NCBI RefSeq assembly: GCF_003989665.1
Contig: NZ_RZIJ01000009.1
Coordinates: 167,138-231,137 of the forward strand
Source of the DNA: Azospirillum doebereinerae
Lineage (GTDB): Bacteria; Pseudomonadota; Alphaproteobacteria; Azospirillales; Azospirillaceae
DNA: 64,000 bases
Direction: 5' to 3'
The notes under the pieces are model-generated. The model ran no database searches, had not been told where the DNA came from, and saw nothing but the letters and a program-made list of their open reading frames with translations. The position numbers were made by a program, and so were the translations under genes. Positions 1 through 8,848 of this stretch are shown here, piece by piece. The first letter of the stretch is position 1. Every line of letters begins with the position of its first letter.

Positions 1-3000
1 ACAAATACGCGCTCGAACAGGGCCGCGTGTATCTCACCGGGACCCAGGCGCTGGTGCGCCTGCCGATGATGCAGCGCCAGCGCGACCTCGCCGCCGGGCT
101 GAACACCGGCTGCTTCATCTCGGGCTATCGCGGGTCGCCGCTGGGCGGCTTCGACCAAAATCTGTGGAACGCGCGCAAGTTCCTGGAGAAGAACCACATC
201 CAGTTCCAGCCCGGCGTCAACGAGGAGCTGGGCGCCACCGCCGTCTGGGGCAGCCAGCAGGTCGGCATGTTCAAGGGCGCCAAATACGACGGCGTCTTCG
301 CCATGTGGTACGGCAAGGGGCCGGGCGTCGACCGCTCGGGCGACGTGTTCAAGCACGCCAACGGCGCCGGCACCTCGAAGAACGGCGGCGTGCTGGTGCT
401 GACCGGCGACGACCACAATTCCAAGTCCTCGACCTTCCCGCACCAGTCCGAACACGCCTACATGCACGCGATGATCCCGGTGCTGAACCCGTCGGGGGTG
501 CAGGAGATCCTGGATTACGGCCTGATCGGCTGGGCGATGAGCCGCTTCTCCGGCTGCTGGGTCGCCATGAAGACCATCGCCGAGACGGTGGACACCTCGG
601 CCTCGGTCTACATCGATCCGCACCGCGTCAACCCGGTCATCCCGACCGACTTCCCGATGCCGCCCGGCGGCCTGAACATCCGCTGGCCCGACCCGCCGCT
701 GGAGCAGGAACACCGGCTGATGAAGCACAAGCTCTACGCCGCCCTGGCGTTCGCGCGTGCCAACAAGCTGGACCAGGTGGTGATGGGCAGCCCGCGCCCG
801 CGCTTCGGCATCGTCACCACCGGCAAGAGCTACCTCGACGTCCGGCAGGCTCTCGACGAGTTGGGCATCACCGAGGAGATGGCGTCGGACTGGGGCATCA
901 CCGTCTACAAGGTGGGCATGCCCTGGCCGCTGGAGCGCGACGGCGTCCGCCACTTCGCCGAGGGGCTGGAGGAGATCGTCGTCGTCGAGGAGAAGCGCGC
1001 CGTCATCGAGAACCAGCTCAAGGAACAGCTCTACAACTGGAACCCGGACGTCCGCCCCAAGGTCGTCGGCAAGTTCGACGAGCAGGGCGAGTGGATCCTC
1101 CCCAGCGCCGGCGAGCTGTCGCCCGCCCAGATCGCGGTGGTGATCGGCCGCCGTCTGGAGCGCTTCATCGACAACGAAAACCTCAAGCGCCGCATCGCCT
1201 TCCTCGACGCCCAGGAGAAGCAGAAGGGCCACGTCGCCCGCGTCGTCCGCAAGCCGACCTTCTGCTCGGGCTGCCCGCACAACACCTCCACCCATGTGCC
1301 CGACGGCAGCCGCGCGCTGGGCGGCATCGGCTGCCACTACATGGCGACGTGGCTCGACCGCAAGACCGACACCTTCACCCAGATGGGCGGCGAGGGCGTG
1401 CCGTGGGTAGGCCAAGCGCCCTTCACCGACGAGACGCACATCTTCGCCAACCTCGGCGACGGCACCTATTTCCACTCCGGCATCCTGGCGATCCGTCAGG
1501 CCATCGCCGCCAAGGTGAACATCACCTACAAGATCCTGTTCAACGACGCGGTCGCCATGACCGGCGGCCAGCCCTTCGACGGCACCCAGACCGTCCAGTC
1601 CATCGCCCAGACCCTGCGCGCCGAGGGCGTCTCCCGCATCACCGTCGTCACCGACGAGCCGGAGAAGTACGGCCTCAACAACGGGTTGCCGCAGTTCACG
1701 GCGGTGGAGCACCGCGACGACCTCGACCGCGTCCAGAAGGAGATGCGCGAGGTTCCCGGCACCAGCATCCTGATCTACGACCAGACCTGCGCCACCGAGA
1801 AGCGCCGCCGCCGCAAGCGCGGCAAGATGGTGGACCCGGCCAAGCGCGTCGTCATCAACGAGCTGGTCTGCGAGGGCTGCGGCGACTGCTCGGCCAAGTC
1901 GTCCTGCGTCTCGGTGGTCCCGCAGGAGACCGAGTTCGGACGCAAGCGCCAGATCGACCAGTCCAGCTGCAACAAGGACTATTCCTGCACCAAGGGCTTC
2001 TGCCCCAGCTTCGTGACGGTCGAGGGCGGCCAGCTCCGCAAGCCCAAGCCGGCCGCGGCCAAGGCCGCCGACGCCACCCCGCTGCCCGCCCCCGCCCTGC
2101 CCGTCTACGAGAAGACCTGGGGCCTCTACGTCACCGGCGTCGGCGGCACCGGCGTGGTCACCATCGGCGCCCTGCTGGGCATGGCGGCGCATCTGGAGGG
2201 CAAGGGCGTCGGCGTGCTCGACATGACCGGTCTCGCCCAGAAGGGCGGCGCCGTCACCAGCCACATCCGCATCGCCGACACGCCCGAGGACATCCACTCC
2301 GTCCGCATCGCGGCCGGCGGCGCCGACGCGGTGCTGGGCTGCGACATCGTCGTCGCGGCGGCCGGCGACGGCCTGTCCAAGATGCGGGCGGGCCACACCC
2401 GCGCCGTGCTGAACACCCACGACGCCATCACCGCCGACTTCATCAAGCAGCCGGACATGGTCATCCCGGTCCGCGATCTGGTCGGCGACGTCCGCCGGGC
2501 CTGCGGCGGCGAGGCGATGGTCGACGCCATCGACGCCGCCAAGCTCGCCACCGGCCTGCTCGGCGACAGCATCTACGCCAACCCCTTCCTGATGGGCTAC
2601 GCGTGGCAGAAGGGCCTGATCCCGCTGTCCGAGGCCTCCATCCTGAAGGCCATCGAGCTGAACGGCGTGTCGATCAAGCTGAACCTCGACGCCTTCCAGT
2701 GGGGCCGCCGCGCCGCCGTGGACCTCGCGGCCGTCCAGGCCGCCGCCACGCCCCCGGCGCCGGTGGAGGCCGGCAACGCCAACCTGCTGCTCGACCAGCG
2801 CCGCCCGTCGGCCAGCCTGGAGGAGGTGATCGAGCGCCGCACCCGCTTCCTGACCGACTACCAGGACGCCGCCTACGCCGCCCGCTTCCACGCCCTGGTC
2901 GATTGGACCCGCCGGGTCGAGGGCCAGAAGATCCCCGGCTCCACCGCCCTGACCGAGGCCGTCGCCCGCGCCCACTTCAAGCTGATGGCCTACAAGGACG

Positions 3001-3476
3001 AGTACGAGGTCGCCCGCCTCTTCACCGACACCGGCTTCGTCGAGAACGTGTCACGCATGTTCGAGGGCGACTGGAAGCTGACCTTCCACATGGCCCCGCC
3101 GACGCTGGGCGAGGCCGCCGAGGACGGGGCCGAGCCGAAGAAGAAGACCTTCGGCCCCTGGATGCTGCCGGTCCTGCGCCTGCTGGCCAAGGGAAAGCGC
3201 CTGCGCGGCACCTGGATGGACCCCTTCGGCCGCACCGAGGAGCGCCGCCAGGAACGCCAGCTCATCGCCGACTACGAGGCGATCATGGGCGAGGTCCTGC
3301 ACAGCCTGACCCGCGACACCCTGGCCCTCGCCCTGGAGATCGCAGCATTGCCGATGGAGATGCGCGGCTACGGCCCGGTCAAGGCCCGCAACGTCGCCGC
3401 CGCCAAGGCGAAGGAGGCCAAGCTGCTGGCCGCCTTCCGCGCCCCGGCCCAGCCGCAGCCGATGGCGGCGGAGTGA
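1..3476 (+). CDS. indolepyruvate ferredoxin oxidoreductase, fused subunits (5' partial)
   Basis: Oxidises arylpyruvates such as indolepyruvate to acyl-CoA with ferredoxin as acceptor (family knowledge). The frame is open from base 3 and reads KYALEQGRVYLTG before any plausible start, so the true N-terminus lies upstream. Domains in order: pyrimidine-binding TPP domain from the start; TPP/Mg-binding domain with LGDGTYFHSG near 1454-1485; an iron-sulfur Cys cluster (CEGCGDC, then Cys-rich segments) at about 1868-2005; a gamma-type oxidoreductase domain beginning YVTGVGGTGVV near 2128; and a long C-terminal extension (probably DUF6537). Over 1,150 residues remain, as expected for the IorA-IorB fused form common in alpha- and betaproteobacteria. 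It ends with TGA at 3474-3476 and nothing suggests damage. In Azospirillum-like organisms it would fit aromatic amino-acid/indolepyruvate turnover; that role is inferred. Confidence 0.93.
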   Translation, partial: KYALEQGRVYLTGTQALVRLPMMQRQRDLAAGLNTGCFISGYRGSPLGGFDQNLWNARKFLEKNHIQFQPGVNEELGATAVWGSQQVGMFKGAKYDGVFAMWYGKGPGVDRSGDVFKHANGAGTSKNGGVLVLTGDDHNSKSSTFPHQSEHAYMHAMIPVLNPSGVQEILDYGLIGWAMSRFSGCWVAMKTIAETVDTSASVYIDPHRVNPVIPTDFPMPPGGLNIRWPDPPLEQEHRLMKHKLYAALAFARANKLDQVVMGSPRPRFGIVTTGKSYLDVRQALDELGITEEMASDWGITVYKVGMPWPLERDGVRHFAEGLEEIVVVEEKRAVIENQLKEQLYNWNPDVRPKVVGKFDEQGEWILPSAGELSPAQIAVVIGRRLERFIDNENLKRRIAFLDAQEKQKGHVARVVRKPTFCSGCPHNTSTHVPDGSRALGGIGCHYMATWLDRKTDTFTQMGGEGVPWVGQAPFTDETHIFANLGDGTYFHSGILAIRQAIAAKVNITYKILFNDAVAMTGGQPFDGTQTVQSIAQTLRAEGVSRITVVTDEPEKYGLNNGLPQFTAVEHRDDLDRVQKEMREVPGTSILIYDQTCATEKRRRRKRGKMVDPAKRVVINELVCEGCGDCSAKSSCVSVVPQETEFGRKRQIDQSSCNKDYSCTKGFCPSFVTVEGGQLRKPKPAAAKAADATPLPAPALPVYEKTWGLYVTGVGGTGVVTIGALLGMAAHLEGKGVGVLDMTGLAQKGGAVTSHIRIADTPEDIHSVRIAAGGADAVLGCDIVVAAAGDGLSKMRAGHTRAVLNTHDAITADFIKQPDMVIPVRDLVGDVRRACGGEAMVDAIDAAKLATGLLGDSIYANPFLMGYAWQKGLIPLSEASILKAIELNGVSIKLNLDAFQWGRRAAVDLAAVQAAATPPAPVEAGNANLLLDQRRPSASLEEVIERRTRFLTDYQDAAYAARFHALVDWTRRVEGQKIPGSTALTEAVARAHFKLMAYKDEYEVARLFTDTGFVENVSRMFEGDWKLTFHMAPPTLGEAAEDGAEPKKKTFGPWMLPVLRLLAKGKRLRGTWMDPFGRTEERRQERQLIADYEAIMGEVLHSLTRDTLALALEIAALPMEMRGYGPVKARNVAAAKAKEAKLLAAFRAPAQPQPMAAE

Positions 3477-3612
3477 GGGGAGCCTGACCGGAACCGGCGG
3501 GCGCGGCGGCGGACCCTCGCCGCGCCCGCCTCGGCCGGGTTGGGCCGGGCCGGTGATCCGGCCCGCCGTTGCGTCCGTATCGACCGACGTCACCATCGAT
3601 GAGGATCCCAGC

Positions 3613-3942
3613 ATGCCCAGGACCGAGCTGTTCATATGGCACGACCTCCCGGCGGCCGAGGCCAACGGCGCGCAGCGGCGGGAGATCGTCGGCGCGGGCG
3701 CGTCGCTGAAGCAGGTCGTGATCAAGGCCGGCACGGTGTCGCCGCGCCACAGCCACGATCACGAACAGTTCCTCCTGGTGCTGGAGGGGCTTGCGCGCCT
3801 CACCACCGAATCCGGAACGGTCGAACTGCGCCCCGGCATGGTCGTCTGCTTCGATCCCGAGGCTTGGCACGCGGCGGAGTTCGTTCGGGACACGGTGCTG
3901 GTGGAAGTGAATTTGAGGGGTTCGGAAGTTATCCCGGACTAA
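3613..3942 (+). CDS. small cupin-domain protein
   Basis: A 109-residue single-domain beta-barrel protein. The cupin metal-binding motif is visible as SPRHSHDHEQFLLVLEG (His-His-Glu ligands) followed by the second motif LRPGMVVCFDPEAWHAAE, with a His ligand in WHA. The start at ATG 3613 is chosen because GAGGA lies about 7 bases upstream; an in-frame GTG at 3553 would add 20 residues of unrelated sequence. Function is unknown; stand-alone cupins of this kind are often sugar- or metal-binding proteins or small dioxygenase-like enzymes. Its stop codon abuts the convergent A+T-rich cyclase gene with one base between, so its last residues may have been altered when that DNA arrived (inference). 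Confidence 0.8.
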   Translation: MPRTELFIWHDLPAAEANGAQRREIVGAGASLKQVVIKAGTVSPRHSHDHEQFLLVLEGLARLTTESGTVELRPGMVVCFDPEAWHAAEFVRDTVLVEVNLRGSEVIPD

Positions 3943-3943
3943 C

Positions 3944-5086
3944 TCATTGATCTCTTAGAATGCCTTTTGCATATGGGCCGAATTGATTTTCAGCGATCTC
4001 AAAGCTTACGAAATCTCCATTTTCCACTTCTTCTTCGTCTTTTAGCGATACGTATACATTAGCATTTGGTTGCCTCGCTCCATTAATACTAACAAAGCAG
4101 AAAGATCTTTCTTTATTTTTATTTATAATAGTGCCATTCAGTTCTGATCCTATGCAGATAACATTTCCAGCAATTGGATATCTCTTCCCTGGCCTCGGCG
4201 GTAGTGGGTGGAAAAATATTTTTGAATTCTCTGGGTGTAAATCTGGTATAGATGTGTTTCCATCAAAGAAGTATGTGTTTCCATCTGCTCCGTTTATGAA
4301 TCCAAATTGACCTTTGTTCGCACTAATAACACCCTTCATCCATTTTGTTCTATCATTGATGTTACTTTTAATTTGGTCATGATTTTCGATATCATGTTTT
4401 GGTGACGGTTCTGAGTTATTAGATTTTAGTTGTCCACCAGATGTGGTATAAGATATCGCGTCAACATTTGGCCCAAATCCCTGCTCATCCCAAATAATTT
4501 CAAAATATTGTACTGGCTTAGAAAATCCTTTCAGCCAAAGAGATGCTTCTTTCGAAAGGTAGTCCCTTCCCTCCCTGCTTTTTGCACTACCAAGTGGAGA
4601 CGTTATTTTATTTGGCCTGCATTCATCTCGTGTGGCTTCATCAATAAATATTCCATTTTTCTCCGAAGCTGAGCAAAGCCTTTGCGCCTTATCAGCCACA
4701 GTCCCAAAATAATCTACAAAATCATTTGGAGTTTTTGCTGAATATATTTTTCCAGAAGATATTCCTATTTTGCAAAAATTGTTATTTTCTCCATTTTTCC
4801 TTTGCAAGGCCAATTTTACTTGAATTCTGATTGATGCATTTATTGCTTCCGTCGCGTTATCTATATGGTAAAATGCCATTGCCCCATCTCCTAAGTATTT
4901 TATTATTTCCCCTCCCTCCTCTTTTTTTACTTCAGATGAAATAATATCCAAAAAGTCCCCAATTTTTGGAAGCCAAGATATTTCCGGCTCAGCAAATTTC
5001 ATAATTGTTGAGCCAACAAGATCAAAAAATACAATTGTCCCGGAAACCTTAGACATGGGGTCGCGGAAAGCTTGTGATAGGCTCAT
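3944..5086 (-). CDS. class III nucleotidyl cyclase domain fused to two cold-shock/OB-like domains
   Basis: 380 residues. Residues 15-195 look like a class III nucleotidyl cyclase: metal-binding Asp22 in FFDLVGST, Asp67 in YLGDGAMAFY, Lys63 where adenylate cyclases carry the base-reading Lys, Asp125 in VDYFGTVADKAQRL, and Arg136 at the transition-state position; the usual partner Asn is Asp132. After a polar Ser/Asn-rich linker (about 205-247) come two cold-shock-like segments: KGVISANKGQFGFI (251-264, resembling RNP1) with TYFFDGN, then GTIINKNKERSFCFVSI (318-334) ending GDFVSFEI. No membrane segment or signal peptide. The start has a near-perfect AAAGGAGG 6 bases upstream. Base composition is far more A+T-rich than all neighbours, with A/T-ending codons, indicating recent transfer. 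No partner effector gene is recognisable beside it. It may make a cyclic nucleotide under control of an RNA- or DNA-binding tail; function is unproven. Confidence 0.85.
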   Translation of the reverse strand: MSLSQAFRDPMSKVSGTIVFFDLVGSTIMKFAEPEISWLPKIGDFLDIISSEVKKEEGGEIIKYLGDGAMAFYHIDNATEAINASIRIQVKLALQRKNGENNNFCKIGISSGKIYSAKTPNDFVDYFGTVADKAQRLCSASEKNGIFIDEATRDECRPNKITSPLGSAKSREGRDYLSKEASLWLKGFSKPVQYFEIIWDEQGFGPNVDAISYTTSGGQLKSNNSEPSPKHDIENHDQIKSNINDRTKWMKGVISANKGQFGFINGADGNTYFFDGNTSIPDLHPENSKIFFHPLPPRPGKRYPIAGNVICIGSELNGTIINKNKERSFCFVSINGARQPNANVYVSLKDEEEVENGDFVSFEIAENQFGPYAKGILRDQ

Positions 5087-5732
5087 ACATACCTCCTTTA
5101 AGAAGAGTTAGATTTTAAGGTATCACCTTCTAGTAATTAAAAATCTTGGCAGTAAATAGTTAAAAATGATTTAAATCTTGAATCAATCCCCTATAACGAG
5201 AGAAGATAGTTTATCAGATATCAAAATCAGAGAATTATTAAGACTTTTCATAGCATTAGCGGTAGAGAGCTGCTTTTATGCCCGCATCTGCGCAACGCCC
5301 CCCGCACATATCGGAGGCAATAATCTGCCGGCAGGGCTTGCGCTGTCCTCTGGTCGCCGCCATTGAAACCCTGACCAAGCCAAGAGACACTCTTGTACCG
5401 ACCGGAATTGGCGCTAGTGTAAAGGTGCATTCAGATGGTTTAGTAACAACTCAGGAAAATCAGTGCCTTGAAGGTGGTCGCAATGCTCTTCTGTCTGTAT
5501 CAGTGCGCTAACAATAAATATATCATCCGATTTTTTCGCGGAAAGGAGCATTAGTGCCCATCGAAAATCCCGGTCTGGCGTGCTGAAGTCATTGATTTCT
5601 CTCAGCCTCAGGCCGGTTCTGATCCGCACTCTTAACGCCCACTGACCGCGTCCACTTTGGGTCAGGAATCGCCGTGTCTGTATGGCGGTTCAGGGTCAGA
5701 TCTGCCTCCCCCTTCAACTCAACACCAGTCGT
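5087..5732. other. accessory interval without a convincing gene
   Basis: About 650 bases. The first 190 bases, upstream of the cyclase gene, are A+T-rich and presumably hold its promoter; no clear -35/-10 pair could be assigned. From about 5280 the composition returns toward the genome norm. Two weak frames exist: plus-strand 5178-5366 (62 codons) and minus-strand 5414-5629 (71 codons from GTG). Neither has a good ribosome site or a recognisable domain, though the latter's amino-acid composition is protein-like and it could be a gene remnant. No inverted repeats typical of an insertion sequence, and no tRNA or integrase, were found. Confidence 0.4.
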
Positions 5733-5954
5733 TTAAGGCTTCATCCGGACACCGTCATCGTCCCGATTGGAAAACTCTACCCCGGCGGCTTCCAACGTCT
5801 TCCGCACACTCTTAAGCGAACTCACACGAACGTCGCTTCCTGCCTCCTCAATACGCCGCACGGTGCTGAGAGAAACAAGGGCACGGTCCGCCAAGTCCTG
5901 ACGGCTCCATCCAAGCATGGCGCGGGCAGCGCGAGTTTGACGCGGCGTAATCAT
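5733..5954 (-). CDS. small XRE-type helix-turn-helix protein
   Basis: 73 residues from the ATG at 5954 (MITPRQTRAARAMLGWS). The helix-turn-helix is visible as WSRQDLADRALVSLSTVRRIE (split here as WSRQDLADRAL then VSLSTVRRIE), followed by SLKSVRKTLEAAGVEF, the usual C-terminal helix of small alphaproteobacterial XRE regulators. The frame stays open upstream to 6110, but the extra 52 residues look non-homologous and the internal ATG has a G-rich ribosome site. It is the only regulator-like gene near the A+T-rich cyclase gene and shares its strand, lying about 650 bases upstream. Whether it controls that gene is speculation; such genes are also common as solitary chromosomal regulators. Confidence 0.72.
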   Translation of the reverse strand: MITPRQTRAARAMLGWSRQDLADRALVSLSTVRRIEEAGSDVRVSSLKSVRKTLEAAGVEFSNRDDDGVRMKP

Positions 5955-6163
5955 CCCCCAGTCGTGCCGCAGCGCCACCCAACCGCGCCACACATTGAAC
6001 AACCGCATTCTTATATGACGCAAAACGGCTCTTTCGCATGAAACCGTAATACGAAAAAGGCAGATTTCCCGCACGTCGAGTTCAAGGCCGTTCCGCTGAG
6101 TCTCCGCCAAGAGATCCCAGTACGGAACAGCAGCCTCCAGTCTTCCTGCTGTGGAAACCCCTC

Positions 6164-6676
6164 ATGCCTTTGTACCGTTTCCTCTGCGTCGCTATCCTCC
6201 TGCTGACCATCCCAACCACCGCACCAGCCTACCCCTCCGACAGCTACACCGGCCTGATCGAGACCGTGGAGACCGGCGGCCAGTTCGTCCTCTCCGGCAA
6301 GCGCCTGCGGCTCTGGGGGATCGACGCGCCCGACGCCGATCAGGCCTGCCTCGATTCCGAGCGGCAGGCGCAGCGTTGCGGCCTGATGGCGCGCTTGGCC
6401 CTGGATCTCCTCACCACCGGGCGCCGGCTGGATTGCCGCACGGTCGAGCCGGGGCCGGGCTCCGGCGCGGCCGACGCGGCGCCCGCGCGCTGCACGGTCG
6501 AGGGCTACGACCTGAACGGGCGCATGGTGCTGATCGGCTACGCCTTCGACCGGCCGGAAAGCGGCGGCCTCTACGCCGCCGTCGAGGCGCAGGCCAGGGA
6601 GCGGCGCACCGGCATGTGGGGCGGCGTCTTCGTCCCCCCGGCCGTGTGGCGCGACAAGCGGCTGGGACGGCGGTAG
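6164..6676 (+). CDS. secreted thermonuclease (SNase)-like protein
   Basis: 170 residues with an N-terminal signal peptide (MPLYRFLCVAILLLTIPTTA, cleavage likely after about residue 22). The mature part is a staphylococcal-nuclease-like OB fold: YTGLIETVE opening strand, the motif RLRLWGIDAPDADQAC around 47-62, a CG pair typical of extracytoplasmic SNase relatives, and GYDLNGRMVLIGYAF, matching the D-N-x-x-(L/M)-V-x-x-G-x-A block of the family. Cys residues suggest disulfides in the periplasm. The canonical Arg/Glu catalytic set of staphylococcal nuclease is not fully evident, so activity is uncertain. It stands alone, convergent with the hybrid kinase gene, with 240 bases of non-coding GC-rich DNA between the two ends. 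Confidence 0.82.
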   Translation: MPLYRFLCVAILLLTIPTTAPAYPSDSYTGLIETVETGGQFVLSGKRLRLWGIDAPDADQACLDSERQAQRCGLMARLALDLLTTGRRLDCRTVEPGPGSGAADAAPARCTVEGYDLNGRMVLIGYAFDRPESGGLYAAVEAQARERRTGMWGGVFVPPAVWRDKRLGRR

Positions 6677-6916
6677 GGGGGAGGCTCCGGCGCTCCCCCG
6701 GCCCAAGGGGGCGGCCCTAGGAAGCCCGGCGGCTTGGAACGTCGGGAAACGGCGCCGGGCTTCGTTCGTCCTCTTGGCGGAACGGGCTCGCGGACGCCGG
6801 TCGTCCGGCAGCCGGGGGAGGGACGCCGCAAGCCGCACCCTCCAAACACGGGCCGGGAACCTCGACGACCCGGTTCGAAGGGAACCCGGTCTTCCCAACT
6901 CCCGGCCATCGGCCCC

Positions 6917-8848
6917 CTAGCCGGCCGCTTGCAACAAGATCGCCATTCTCCGCGCCAACGCGTCCGGTGCGACGGGCTTGTGAAGCATCTCGAACCCGCT
7001 TGCATGAACCTCCTCTATGCGCTCGGGGGAGGTGTCGCCGGTGACGATCAGTGTGGGAATCGGCCGTTTGGCCCGCCGGCGGATTTCAGCGGCGGTCTCG
7101 GTGCCGGACATCCCCGCACCCAGGCGGTGATCGGCGATGATGGCATCGAAGCGCCATCCCTCCTGTTCTCCGACCGTCAGGGATATTTCCCCCGTTTCGG
7201 CACAGAAAACCTCGTAGTCCCAGCATTCCAGAAGCATCTGGAAGCCTGTCCTGATCTTGGGATTGTCCTCGATGATCATGATGCGCGCCCCCCCGGCGAT
7301 CCTGGTCTTGATGGAGGGAGCGGGCGCAACGGGAACGGAGCCATCGAGCGGCAGCAGTATCGTGAAACGGGTTCCCCGCCCCTCGTTCGACCGGACCTGC
7401 AACTCGACATCAAGCAGACGGGCACAGCGCCTGACGATGGCAAGGCCCAGCCCCAGCCCCAACCTGTGGTCCCGCGCCGGGTTGCCGACCTGAAAGAACT
7501 CCTCGTAGATCTCCCCGATCTTATCGGCCGGGATGCCGATGCCGGTGTCCACGATCTCGATCCGCATCCGATCCCCGCGCGGACGGACCCCGATGAGCAG
7601 ACCGCCCCGATTCGTGTAGCGGATGGCGTTTTCGACAAGGTTGCGGATGATCCGTTCGAGGATCGCGCCATCCGTGTGCGCATGCCGTCCGGCCTTGCAG
7701 AAATAGCGGAATTTCAGGCCCTTCCGCTCGGACAGAGGCGCGTATTCGACGGAAAGCCGTTTGAGCATCGCACGGACGTCGACGCTGCACAACTCCACCG
7801 TCACGACACCGGCGTCGATGCGCGAAATGTCGAGCGTGCCCTTAAGCAGATCGTTCAGTCCGTTCAGCGCTCCTCCCATGGCTTCGATGGCCTTTGTAAC
7901 CTTCGAGCCGTCCCTGTGCGTTTTCAGAACTTCGAGCAGAAGGACAAGCGATTGAACAGGTTGGCGGAGATCGTGGCTGACGGCGGCCAGGAATTTGGAC
8001 TTGGCGAGGTTGGCGCGCTCCGCCTCGACCTTGGCTTTGCGGAGATCGTTCTCCATGCTGATCTGTTCGGAAAGTTCCGTGTTCGTACCGAACCATTCCA
8101 TCACCCGCCCTTCCGAATCCAGAAGCGGCATGACACGCGTCAAGAACGGGCGAAACTGACCGTCCGCCCCACGCAAAGGAAACGTCATGTCAAAAGGGTT
8201 TCGCGTCGCGATGCTGGTGAGCCAACGCTCCATGACCGCCGGAAGCACATCCGGATGATGCACGCTTTTCCAGCCCCAGCCTTCCATGCTTTCCGGGGTC
8301 TCTCCCGTATATTGATACCATCTTTCGTTATACCAATGAACATGACCATCGGCGTGAGCAATGAAGGCAAGTTGCGGTATCGCATTCGCCAACGTCCTGA
8401 ATCTGTTTTCACTTTCCGCCAGGGATTCTTCGGCGTGCTTTCGCTCGATAATTTGCTTTTCCAGCTCGGAGGTTCGCTCATAGACTTGGTTCTCAAGCTC
8501 CTTCTTCTGATTGTTCTCCTTGTCTTGAAGCTTGATGTTAGCCTTCTGCAAATTTTCAGCGATGCACGACACCAGAATGTTGGTGATCACGAAAAGGGAC
8601 AACACGACCCAATCCTGCATGCTGACCGGAATCAGGGCCCCGACCGGCTCTATCCAGAAATAATCGGCAATCAGCGCCGAGGAGACGGTGGCCACGGCCC
8701 CGGCCCGGAGACCGCCATAGAGCGCCGCCAGCATGACCGCAGGATAGAACGTCACAAAAGGAGCATTAAGGCCAAGATCCAGCAAAAAGCCCAGGCGCAG
8801 AATGGCGGCCGCCAAGACGATGGCAAGGGCTATGGCGTAGATTTTCAT
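6917..8848 (-). CDS. membrane hybrid sensor histidine kinase (DUF4118-PAS-kinase-receiver)
   Basis: 643 residues. Residues 1-98 form a four-helix DUF4118 (KdpD-like) membrane module with the hallmark APFVTFYPAVMLAALYGG and ADYFWIEP. A charged coiled coil (about 100-145) leads to a PAS domain (about 146-262). The phosphoacceptor His292 sits in AAVSHDLRQPVQSL, an SHDLRQP-type H box typical of hybrid kinases. The ATPase domain shows the N box LVENAIRY and VDTGIGIP. A C-terminal receiver domain follows (IMIIEDN; phosphoacceptor Asp in IIADHRLG; Lys in LHKPVAP). No response-regulator gene adjoins, so its output probably goes through a separate phosphotransfer protein or regulator. The linker region (about 8400-8620) is less G+C-rich than the rest. 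The signal is unknown. Confidence 0.92.
   Translation of the reverse strand: MKIYAIALAIVLAAAILRLGFLLDLGLNAPFVTFYPAVMLAALYGGLRAGAVATVSSALIADYFWIEPVGALIPVSMQDWVVLSLFVITNILVSCIAENLQKANIKLQDKENNQKKELENQVYERTSELEKQIIERKHAEESLAESENRFRTLANAIPQLAFIAHADGHVHWYNERWYQYTGETPESMEGWGWKSVHHPDVLPAVMERWLTSIATRNPFDMTFPLRGADGQFRPFLTRVMPLLDSEGRVMEWFGTNTELSEQISMENDLRKAKVEAERANLAKSKFLAAVSHDLRQPVQSLVLLLEVLKTHRDGSKVTKAIEAMGGALNGLNDLLKGTLDISRIDAGVVTVELCSVDVRAMLKRLSVEYAPLSERKGLKFRYFCKAGRHAHTDGAILERIIRNLVENAIRYTNRGGLLIGVRPRGDRMRIEIVDTGIGIPADKIGEIYEEFFQVGNPARDHRLGLGLGLAIVRRCARLLDVELQVRSNEGRGTRFTILLPLDGSVPVAPAPSIKTRIAGGARIMIIEDNPKIRTGFQMLLECWDYEVFCAETGEISLTVGEQEGWRFDAIIADHRLGAGMSGTETAAEIRRRAKRPIPTLIVTGDTSPERIEEVHASGFEMLHKPVAPDALARRMAILLQAAG

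Noticed and set aside
164..3487. Very long open frame (over 1,100 codons) overlapping the indolepyruvate oxidoreductase gene in another frame
   Set aside because: Arg/Pro/Gly-rich translation typical of an off-frame in G+C-rich DNA; the in-frame enzyme domains are unambiguous.
3944..5086. A complete Pycsar-type defence operon
   Set aside because: Only the cyclase-like gene is present; no TIR, membrane or other effector gene adjoins, so the defence role stays a hypothesis.
5178..5366. 62-codon plus-strand frame in the accessory patch
   Set aside because: No ribosome site, no recognisable features, and it crosses the composition boundary.
5414..5629. 71-codon minus-strand frame as a real gene
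   Set aside because: GTG start without a ribosome site and no family match; kept only as a possible remnant.
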